A stretch of 64,000 bases of DNA. Source: Hymenobacter sp. YC55. GTDB lineage: Bacteria > Bacteroidota > Bacteroidia > Cytophagales > Hymenobacteraceae. The notes below the pieces were generated by a model. It was given only the letters and a program-made list of their open reading frames with translations. It had not been told where the DNA came from and did not search any database. A program made the position numbers and the translations under genes. The stretch spans positions 2,852,001-2,916,000 of the forward strand of contig NZ_JARNTX010000001.1 in assembly GCF_029433095.1 (NCBI RefSeq), written 5' to 3'. Shown here piece after piece: positions 34,375 through 41,276 of this stretch (the first letter of the stretch is position 1; each line of letters starts with the position of its first letter).

Positions 34375-34937
34375 GCAGTTCACGCGAAAAAATCCTGGCC
34401 GCCGCCCGCGCCAACAAACCCGACGAAAAACCCCTACCCACCGTCCCGGATTTTGGCGGCGACGACTCCACCGAGCGGTTCACGCAAGTGCTAACCAGCA
34501 TCGGCGGCCAAGTGGTGTGGATTGACGGGCCCGAGCAGTTGCAGCCGGTATTGAAGCAGTTGTATCCAGAGTCTCGGCTTTCGGCCTCTCCCCTATTTTC
34601 AGGCACCGTACCCGTTGATGCGTTAACGTCCACGGAAGTCTTGGCTGATGTTGACTTGGCGGTGCTGCCCGGTGAAATTGGGGTGGCGGAAAACGGCTGT
34701 ATTTGGCTGCCAGAAGCCAACATGCTGCACCGGGCCCTGCCCACCATCACCCAACACTTGGTGCTGGTGCTCGACCACCGCCGCATCGTGGCCACCATGC
34801 ACCAAGCCTATGCGCAGTTGCCTTCTACAGGCGGCTACGGAGCCTTTATAGCGGGCCCTTCCAAGACTGCCGATATCGAGCAGTCCTTGGTGATTGGCGC
34901 GCACGGCGCCCGCAGTTTAGTGGTGTTGCTGTATTAG
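34371..34937 (+). CDS. lutC: Lactate utilisation LUD-domain protein LutC
   Basis: A 188-residue LUD-domain protein of the LutC/YkgG type. It starts SSREKILAAARANKP and contains LAVLPGEIGVAENGCIWLPE and GGYGAFIAGPSKTADIEQSLVIGAHGARSL, the conserved C-terminal nucleotide-like binding block. It is the third subunit of the LutABC complex. The overlap with lutB (ATGA at 34371) closes a tight three-gene operon. Repeat cluster 8 follows 90 bases later. Confidence 0.93.
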   Translation: MSSSREKILAAARANKPDEKPLPTVPDFGGDDSTERFTQVLTSIGGQVVWIDGPEQLQPVLKQLYPESRLSASPLFSGTVPVDALTSTEVLADVDLAVLPGEIGVAENGCIWLPEANMLHRALPTITQHLVLVLDHRRIVATMHQAYAQLPSTGGYGAFIAGPSKTADIEQSLVIGAHGARSLVVLLY

Positions 34938-35026
34938 TCTAACGCTACGCTTTAGACCACCAACGAAGTGGGTGAAGCATCCGGCAGCTTATGCGTTGTG
35001 CAGATCGTGCGTTTGCTAAAGTAACC

Positions 35027-35185
35027 GTCATGCTGAGCGCAGCCGAAGCATCTCGCTCGAATCGTAGGGTAAGCGTTAGAATTTACCACACTAGCGAGAT
35101 GCTTCGGCTTCGTTGCACTGCGCTCAGCATGACAATAGTATTACAACGTCAGCACGGGAGATGCTTCGGCTGCGCTCAGCATGAC
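35027..35185. repeat. Dispersed palindromic repeat, cluster 8
   Basis: A B-tail/A-tail pair, then a reverse C-tail copy. The reverse A copy carries the GTGCAACGAAGCC-type insertion in its core. Confidence 0.9.
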
Positions 35186-35208
35186 GGTCTTAGGAAATTC
35201 TGACGTTC

Positions 35209-35255
35209 GTCAACTACTCTTAGTCCCCCCTTGCTAGATGCGCAGAGCTATTATT
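35209..35255 (+). repeat. Second repeat family member (half)
   Basis: CGTCAACTACTCTTAGTCC...TTGCTAGATGCGCAGAGC. It keeps the left part and the TTGC(C/T)AGATGCGCA centre seen at 52264, without the CAGCTGAGGGG end. Confidence 0.5.
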
Positions 35256-35291
35256 GAATTTGTCACTTGGGTAGCCGACCGTTTATGATGC

Positions 35292-35326
35292 AAAAAAGAA
35301 GCGGCCTCCAAGTGGAAGCCGCTTCT
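35292..35326 (-). terminator. Intrinsic terminator, minus strand
   Basis: AGAAGCGGC (35297-35305) pairs with GCCGCTTCT (35318-35326), and the A-run at 35292-35297 gives a T-run on the minus strand. It lies 18 bases past the last stop codon of the decayed frame at 35345, which supports that frame having once been a gene's 3' end. Confidence 0.8.
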
Positions 35327-35344
35327 CTAGCCTTATTCTTCACT

Positions 35345-35780
35345 TCACTTTAAAATTTCGTTGCTGGTGCTGTTCTGCACTACTATTGGCGCCTGACGTT
35401 GGGCTGTGCTATTGAGGCCACTAATGCTCTAATTTGTAGTGGTTATTTTGCCGCCATTGATAGATAAAGTATTCGAGTCTGAAGTAGGCAATCCTCGGCT
35501 GCAATGGCTTTGCTGGTGGAAGCAGCTTGTGGGTTGCGGATGGCCACGGTGCGAGAGTGCGGACTGTCTTGCTCGGGGCTTCCCTTAGCTAGCATCATTT
35601 CAGTGCTCGGGCAGCATGACTTCGGTGTAAGTTGACGTGACGCGTGGCGGGGTTAGGCAAGACGGATTCCCACGGCCGCAATTCCCGGTTCCGCCACGCG
35701 TCAGTCAAAATGTACTTCACTCACATTCCAAAGCTGTCGAATTACTTCCGCAGAACTGTCCCGTACCCTCCTGCTAAAAG
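35345..35780 (-). pseudogene. Decayed gene remnant, unidentified
   Basis: The minus strand reads as protein-like sequence broken by one stop and frameshifts. The last 50 codons (35494 down to 35345) give GLPTSDSNTLSINGGKITTTN, a TAG, then SISGLNSTAQRQAPIVVQN and so on to a TGA. Upstream, another frame gives SRTVAIRNPQAASTSKAIAAE and a third VKYILTDAWRNRELRPWES. The Ser/Thr-rich, strand-like composition suggests the C terminus of an exported protein, but I cannot name a family. A 13-base inverted repeat (35638-35650 with 35691-35703) lies inside it. The boundaries are approximate. Confidence 0.4.
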
Positions 35781-35795
35781 GTTTTTTTTAAGCTA

Positions 35796-35878
35796 AAAAC
35801 TGTCCTTCCGACGCTGGAGGACTTTGAGTGAAGTTGCTAAACAATTATCCTCAGATTCCTCCGGCGTCGGAGGGACAG
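35796..35878 (-). terminator. Intrinsic terminator of rhaM
   Basis: A 22-base stem with two G-T pairs (35800-35821 with 35857-35878), followed on the minus strand by TTTTT (35796-35799 region). It starts 10 bases after the rhaM stop. The stem belongs to the same small repeat group as 2252-2322. Confidence 0.75.
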
Positions 35879-35887
35879 TAGTGCCTT

Positions 35888-36202
35888 TTAGTCCATGTGG
35901 AACACCCGCTGCAAAGGCTTGGCTACGGGAGAATTATCGGGGTTGGTGTCCATCAGATCGGCCATGTAGTCCCACCAGCGTTTCATGACAGGCAAACCCG
36001 GCAACTGGTCGGCGGTATGGTCGAGGGTGCGCTTTTGCACGGCAAACAACGTACCACTGGCCGGATCGAGGAAGATGGAATAATCCCGAATGCCGGCCCT
36101 TTCCAACGCCTCCGACAGTTCCGGCCAGATTTCATCGTGCCGCCGCTGGTATTCGGCCACGTTGCCGGGCTTGAGTTGCATAGTAAAAGCTACTTCTTCC
36201 AT
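35888..36202 (-). CDS. rhaM: L-rhamnose mutarotase
   Basis: A 104-residue protein, exactly the family length. It interconverts alpha and beta anomers of L-rhamnose so that all released sugar can enter the isomerase. The conserved pieces are LKPGNVAEYQRRHDEIWPEL (with the catalytic His near residue 22), IRDYSIFLDPASGTLFAV, and WWDYMADLMDTNPDNSP at the C terminus. It is cytoplasmic and transcribed alone, opposite to the lut operon, with its own terminator. It sits next to the alpha-L-rhamnosidase gene that would generate its substrate. Confidence 0.96.
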   Translation of the reverse strand: MEEVAFTMQLKPGNVAEYQRRHDEIWPELSEALERAGIRDYSIFLDPASGTLFAVQKRTLDHTADQLPGLPVMKRWWDYMADLMDTNPDNSPVAKPLQRVFHMD

Positions 36203-36541
36203 ATGGTTGGGTGAGGTTGAGTGGACGACGGTTCTCGCTGATAGTGCAGGATTCTTAGGAAAGCTAATGCTCTAGTATTTCAAAGGCCGTCACCGTCATG
36301 CTGAGCGTAGTCGAAGCATCTCCCGTGCTCAGGTTGTGGTACTATTGTCATGCTGAGCTTGTCGAAGCATCTCGCTCGAATCGTTGAACCTATAAAGGGT
36401 GTACCACACTAGCGAGATGCTTCGACTGCGCTCAGCATGACGGTTTAAATTTTGCTACAATGTCAGTACGTGAACTGCTTCGGCAAGCGGACGCTAGATC
36501 AAGCAGGACGGTCTTATTAGATGTTTTTTATTCGTTGTCCC
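36203..36541. repeat. Gap with dispersed palindromic repeat, cluster 9
   Basis: The cluster is at 36295-36441: a forward C-tail-like copy and a B-tail/A-tail pair. A degenerate core copy follows to about 36512. No gene is visible; the rhaM promoter must lie at 36203-36290. Confidence 0.85.
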
Positions 36542-39406
36542 TTACTGCACTTTAGCGGGTTGCGTGGCGGAGGCGGTGGGGGTTAGGGTTACGGGGCCTA
36601 GCAGGCCTGATTCCTGCGGCGTCCATTTCTCGGCGGTGAAGAGGCCTTCGGGGGTGCGGTTTTCTTTGAGCCGGGCGGCTACGTTCACGTTGTAGAATTT
36701 CTTGTAGTCGATATGGTTCTTGTCCATGTCGATGATGCGGTTGGCCATGCCGTTGCTAACCGTGACGGTCAGGTTGTTGGTGGCTTGCAGCTGTTCTTTC
36801 GGCACGTACACCTGATACACCGGCCCGATGAGCGTGCCGAGTTCTTTGCCGTTGAGTTGCACGCGGGCACTCTGCGCCACACGGCCAAGGTCGAGCAGCC
36901 AGCCGGTGCCCGTGCCCTGCGGCGCGGGGAACGACGTGGTGTAGGTGGCCGTGCCCGAGAACTTCTGGCCCGCTTCGCCAGCCAGAGTGGTCCAGGAGTC
37001 CAGCTTCTGCGTTTGCAGCGCCGCCGGCAGCGTCGGCCCACCCGATACGAAGGCTACTTTCCAGGTACCGCTGATGGGTTGCGGGGCGCCGGCTGGCTTC
37101 ACGTAGGCGTAGGCCGGGCCGGTAGTAACCGCTTCGTTGGTTTCCAGAATGCACGACTCGCCCGGCGCCAGTTGCACGTACACTTCCGGCATTCCCTCCG
37201 CAACGGTGCGGGTGGAAGCCATGCCGAGCTTTTCGGTCATGGGGTTGTAGAGAGCCACTGATTTGGCCGCGGTTTGCAGCGGCAACCACCCGTCGATGGC
37301 CTTGTCGCTCCAGTTGGCCACGAAATAATAATGTCCCTTGGCATGCCGACGGCGCTCGAACTCCAGGCCGGTATCCACCATTTTTTCGCGCTTCACGCCG
37401 GCCTGCGTCAGGAGTTGATCGACGTCTTTGCCTACCAAAATGCGGCCCTTGCCTACTTGCGCCTGCTGCATGCCAGCTTGCTTGCCGGGCGTTAGCTTTA
37501 TCTTCGCAAGCAGCTTACGGAAGGCGCTGCGGCGGCTGTCGAGACTACCGAGGCCGGGCACGTCGGCGGGCAGTTGGTCTTCCATCACGATGGTGGCTCC
37601 GCCTTGCGCCAGCTTCACGAGCTGTTGCAGGGTGGGCAGCGGCATCAGGCTGGCGTCGGGCACCAGAACGGTGCGGTACGTGGCGCCGCCCGTTTGGAGG
37701 GAGTTGCCTACGCCTTTCACGCCTAGCAGCTGCTTGTCGGAAATGTAGTCGAAGCCGTAGCCGCGCTTGAGGAGAGTGGCGCTGGTTTCTTCAACGGGCA
37801 TGCCTTTGAACCCGTGGTCGATGCCGTCGAAATGCTGCAAGAGTACCTTGCCGGGCCGCACGTAGGCATCGTACATGGGCAGGTACACCAGTACGTCGTT
37901 GGCGGGCTTGCCGGCTTGCATAAACGACTGGCAGCGCGCCACGTACTTGTTGAGCTGGCCGAAATCGGGCCAGAACGAGTTGTTAGGGTTGAAATGCACG
38001 GCCGCGTAAAATATCCAGCCGGGCCACGCGGCGGCCTGTGGCGAGTAGTTGGTGCCGTGGTAGAACGTGTGGTTGACGCCGCCAAGCAGCATCCGGTCCA
38101 TGGCCTTTTTCGCGTCACTGAGCTTAGTCAGGAAATGTTCGTTTTCCCACGTGGCCGTTTCCGCCGACGTGAGCGGCTTGCCCGTCACGTGCGCCGCCGA
38201 GGAAGCAAACTTGATGCGCACCAAGTCCTGCCCTTCCGTTTCTGGAATATCGGTGGCGGCGTACAAATCCAGGATGTTGGCCGGCGAGCCGTGGGCTTGG
38301 TTGCGAATCAGGGCGTCGTGGGTTTTCGCCCACGTGGCCCATGTTTTGGTATAGTTTTCAAGCAGCAGCTCGGAAATGGTTTCCCGATAATCCGACAGGA
38401 CGCGCTTGTTTTCGTCTTCTGATGCCTTGCCAAACAACGCCGGCAAGTGCAGGCGCAAGTCGTAGGCGTGGCGCTTCTGAAACTCGGCGAATAGCTGCGG
38501 CGTCCAGTTGCTCTCGCCCTGCGCGTCGTCTACCTCGTAGGAATCGTTGAAAAACGCCCGGATGGGTTTCACGTCGCGCCCCTTGAATGCCTGATCGAAA
38601 TAACGCAGGTAGTTATCGGTGGCGGTTTTCGAGAAGTGGTCGATAACGTCGCCTTCGCCGCCAGGGCCGGCGCGCTCCACCATCTTGCCGTGCCAGCCCT
38701 GGAACACGCCATAGAGCGTCCAGTTGCCGGCGGGGGCGGTCCAGTTCAGCTTGCCGTCGGCGGCTACTTTGCTGGTTAAATCTAGCGTTTGACCTTTATC
38801 GGAATAGGCCATAAGCGCCTGCAGCGGCAGCGGCTTCTCGAACCGTACTTGGTCGAAGGCGCGGAGTTGCAAATCTGGGTTCTTGGTAATCGGCTCCACC
38901 AACTGCTTGATGTCGACGCGGGGGCCGATAATGCGCAGGATGGGCTGCTGGATGAGGCGCACCGGCTCTTGTAGCTGCTCGCCGCCTTTGAGCGAGTAAG
39001 TCTGCGAGGCCACGTATTTGCAGGCGTCTTCCTGCGTTACCCACGGCCCGCCAAACGGCCACCCGGAAGCCTGCGCCATGTCTACGCCCATGCCCAACCG
39101 GCCCGCCTCCGTGAGGGTGTGCGTGAGCATATCCATCCACTTCGGCTCCAGGAAGTTGATGAATTGATTCTCAGCACCCTTCACCCCGTAAATCGTGGTA
39201 ATTTCCACCCCGCCCAACCCGGCCTGCTGGTACTGCGTGAGCAGGCGCGTCAGGTCTTCTTTGTTGACGGCGCTGCCCTCCCACCACCAGCGCGTCCAGG
39301 GCTTGGTCTGCTGCGTGATTTCCGGCCACTTCGGGCCCTGCGCCAGGGCAGAGCTTTGGGTTAGCGCAGCGGCGAAAAGCAGGGAAAGAGCGAGGGGTGT
39401 TTTCAT
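36542..39406 (-). CDS. GH106 alpha-L-rhamnosidase
   Basis: An exported 954-residue enzyme. The signal peptide (LALSLLFAAALTQSSALAQ) begins at the ATG at 39406; the longer frame to 39583 is repeat sequence. GH106 features follow: KPWTRWWWEGSAVNKEDLT at the mature start, GLGGVEITTIYGVKG, AQASGWPFGGPWV, FFNDSYEVDD, and MDRMLLGGVNHTFYHGTNYSP near 445. A C-terminal jelly-roll domain ends with GWLLDLGRVAQSARVQLNGK and the close LGPVTL. GH106 enzymes release terminal L-rhamnose from rhamnogalacturonan fragments, supplying the rhaT/rhaI pathway next door. Confidence 0.9.
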   Translation of the reverse strand: MKTPLALSLLFAAALTQSSALAQGPKWPEITQQTKPWTRWWWEGSAVNKEDLTRLLTQYQQAGLGGVEITTIYGVKGAENQFINFLEPKWMDMLTHTLTEAGRLGMGVDMAQASGWPFGGPWVTQEDACKYVASQTYSLKGGEQLQEPVRLIQQPILRIIGPRVDIKQLVEPITKNPDLQLRAFDQVRFEKPLPLQALMAYSDKGQTLDLTSKVAADGKLNWTAPAGNWTLYGVFQGWHGKMVERAGPGGEGDVIDHFSKTATDNYLRYFDQAFKGRDVKPIRAFFNDSYEVDDAQGESNWTPQLFAEFQKRHAYDLRLHLPALFGKASEDENKRVLSDYRETISELLLENYTKTWATWAKTHDALIRNQAHGSPANILDLYAATDIPETEGQDLVRIKFASSAAHVTGKPLTSAETATWENEHFLTKLSDAKKAMDRMLLGGVNHTFYHGTNYSPQAAAWPGWIFYAAVHFNPNNSFWPDFGQLNKYVARCQSFMQAGKPANDVLVYLPMYDAYVRPGKVLLQHFDGIDHGFKGMPVEETSATLLKRGYGFDYISDKQLLGVKGVGNSLQTGGATYRTVLVPDASLMPLPTLQQLVKLAQGGATIVMEDQLPADVPGLGSLDSRRSAFRKLLAKIKLTPGKQAGMQQAQVGKGRILVGKDVDQLLTQAGVKREKMVDTGLEFERRRHAKGHYYFVANWSDKAIDGWLPLQTAAKSVALYNPMTEKLGMASTRTVAEGMPEVYVQLAPGESCILETNEAVTTGPAYAYVKPAGAPQPISGTWKVAFVSGGPTLPAALQTQKLDSWTTLAGEAGQKFSGTATYTTSFPAPQGTGTGWLLDLGRVAQSARVQLNGKELGTLIGPVYQVYVPKEQLQATNNLTVTVSNGMANRIIDMDKNHIDYKKFYNVNVAARLKENRTPEGLFTAEKWTPQESGLLGPVTLTPTASATQPAKVQ

Positions 39407-39768
39407 AAGGTGGAAAGGCGAGGGGTTTAGGACACTACAGGCTATGGCAAGAAGGTTAGAAGACCAGCTTTTTCCAGATGATGGGTTAGGGGTGGTTGAC
39501 CTGCTATTGTTTATGGCGCCCGTCATGCTGAGCTTGTCGAAGCAACTCGCTCGAATCGTAGGGTAAGCGTTAGGGTCTACCACACTAGCGAGATGCTTCG
39601 GCTTCGTTGCACTGCGCTCAGCATGACGGTCTTATGGATAGTTCTGACGTTTATCAACCACCCCTAGCCCCTCCTCAGCTGAGGAGGGGAACTAGTCTTC
39701 TCCTTAAGCTTCTTAGCTCTAGTTTCAACTCCGATACCGGCGACGATTCGCCAAGCTGGAGCTTCGCG
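39407..39768. repeat. Gap with repeat cluster 10 and a perfect palindrome
   Basis: No gene. Cluster 10 (39522-39627) is a single B-tail/A-tail pair. The second repeat family is represented by its best copy at 39657-39692, with a perfect 22-base palindrome (CCCCTCCTCAG and complement, 39668-39689) flanked by CACCCCTAG and AACTAG. Confidence 0.85.
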
Positions 39769-40932
39769 TTACTTCATCTTGTATATCTCGGTGCCTGCTA
39801 GTAAGAAGCAGCCGAGGCCGTAGTCTTGAAAGTCGGGTTTGCTGGTGTAGCTGACGGGCTGGCCGTCTTTGGGCTCTTTGCCGGTGCCTTGCACGTAGCC
39901 AAGGAAGCCGTCGGGGTGCACGCATTCCTTGGCCATGGCGGTCCAGGATTTGGCAATGATGGGCTGGTACTGCTTGGCGTCGAGCAGGCCGTGGTTGAGG
40001 CCCCACGCCATGCCGTAGATGAAGAGGGCGGTGCCGGTTAGCTCTTTGCCGCCGTAGTTGGTTGGGTCGTGGAGGCTGACGTTCCAGTAGCCGTCGGGGC
40101 GCTGCAAGGGCGGCAGGGCCTTCATCATGCTCAGGTACATCTGCTCGTATTCAGCGCGGTGCGGGGCGTCTTTGGGCATAATGTCGAGCACGCGGACTAG
40201 GGCGGCTACCACCCATCCATTGCCGCGGCTCCAGTAGCAGTCTTCGCCGTTGGGCTCTTTGTAGGGCGGCACGAAATCTTTGTCGCGCCACCAGAGTTGG
40301 TCTTGCGGGTTGTAAAGGCCGTTTCCGCCGTGCACGGTTTTCGAGTAGTTGTAAATGCGGTACATCTTCTCGTAGTAGGCGGTATCCTTGTAGAGCACGC
40401 CAAGGCGGGCGTACACGGGCATGGCCATTTGCAGGGCGTCAATCCAGTTCCAATCGTCCACTTTAGGTGTCTGCACCATGTTGTCGATGCTGGCCTTGAT
40501 GTCGCGGATGCGCTCCGGCTTGGGGTCGATGTTATAGAGGTCGATGTAGGTTTGGCCGCAGGCCTGGTTGTCGGCGTTGCGGTCCGTGATGCCGTTGCGG
40601 ATGCCCCACTGGTGCTTGGTGCCCCAATCGACGGCGTAGTCGTAGTAGCGCTGTTGCTTATCGATGCCGTAGAGGGCCATTAGGCCTTCGTAGTACACGG
40701 CGCGCGTCCAGATGTGACTCGGGCGGAGCTTGTTGGTCATGATGTCTTTGCCTGGATCAGGCCAGAGCTTCATGAAGTAGTCGTTGGTGAGGCGCATGGT
40801 TTTCAGCACCGCCTTCTTGTTGGGCATCTTCTGCCCCGATACATTCACCGAGGACGCAATCAGCAACCCTACTAACAGGGTTTTCCAGCTTAGAAAATGG
40901 TTTTTCAAAACACTCGGTTTCACTTTTAGCAT
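39769..40932 (-). CDS. GH105 unsaturated rhamnogalacturonyl hydrolase
   Basis: A 387-residue enzyme with a signal peptide (LLVGLLIASSVNVSGQ). (alpha/alpha)6-barrel blocks are VYYEGLMALYGID, DDWNWIDALQMAMP (catalytic Asp, near 164), DCYWSRGNGWVVAALVRVLD (near 232) and KELTGTALFIYGMAWGLNHGLLD. It is the closest of the three GH105 genes to the YteR/BT-type enzymes that remove unsaturated galacturonate from rhamnogalacturonan oligosaccharides. Its conserved order matches the enzyme at 10501 but the sequences are clearly different, so they may act on different chain lengths or sides of the membrane. Confidence 0.9.
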   Translation of the reverse strand: MLKVKPSVLKNHFLSWKTLLVGLLIASSVNVSGQKMPNKKAVLKTMRLTNDYFMKLWPDPGKDIMTNKLRPSHIWTRAVYYEGLMALYGIDKQQRYYDYAVDWGTKHQWGIRNGITDRNADNQACGQTYIDLYNIDPKPERIRDIKASIDNMVQTPKVDDWNWIDALQMAMPVYARLGVLYKDTAYYEKMYRIYNYSKTVHGGNGLYNPQDQLWWRDKDFVPPYKEPNGEDCYWSRGNGWVVAALVRVLDIMPKDAPHRAEYEQMYLSMMKALPPLQRPDGYWNVSLHDPTNYGGKELTGTALFIYGMAWGLNHGLLDAKQYQPIIAKSWTAMAKECVHPDGFLGYVQGTGKEPKDGQPVSYTSKPDFQDYGLGCFLLAGTEIYKMK

Positions 40933-41276
40933 TGTTGAATGGGCTCGTGTAGCTGCTGCTTAGTGGTGGGTAGCGAAGAATAGGTTCAAGAAGGTGAATC
41001 CGCCCGCGCTAGCCGTCCTGTACTCTTCGGTGCACGTTGATTCAACTGGACTTGAAGTGCCATTATCATCACGAAGTACTCCGCTGGCGTCTTTAGTCTA
41101 TATACCTAGACTGCCTAATCTGTCATCCTGAGCTTGCGAAGGACCTTATCTGTCAACACGAGTCGTTGTAACTGGATAAGGTCCTTCGCAAGCTCAGGAT
41201 GACAGATGATTTATGGATTTTTAAGCAGCAGGTAAGTTCTTCAGACTAGCTGAAAACGATGTCTAAACCTTCGGTT
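40933..41276. other. Gap with a perfect 31-base inverted repeat
   Basis: Between two minus-strand genes. Apart from the inverted repeat at 41120-41205, nothing coding is seen. Confidence 0.6.
41120..41205. repeat. Perfect 31-base inverted repeat (TCATCCTGAGC type)
   Basis: Arms 41120-41150 and 41175-41205 are exact complements over 31 bases with a 24-base loop. The arm begins CTGTCATCCTGAGCTTGCG, a relative of the window's common core (GTCATGCTGAGC) with GGACCTTATC in place of GCATCTCGC. It follows the GH2 gene (3' side, minus strand) and could terminate or stabilise its transcript. Confidence 0.85.

Larger units (their letters stand above)
34938..35887. other. Long gene-poor stretch with a decayed gene, repeats and terminators
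   Basis: About 950 bases without an intact gene. In order: repeat cluster 8, a member of the second repeat family (35209-35255), a minus-strand terminator (35292-35326), a frameshifted coding remnant (35345-35780), and the rhaM terminator (35796-35878). It looks like the site of a lost gene. Confidence 0.6.

Noticed and set aside
39407..39583. Upstream extension of the GH106 gene
   Set aside because: It is derived from repeat cluster 10; the signal peptide starts at 39406.
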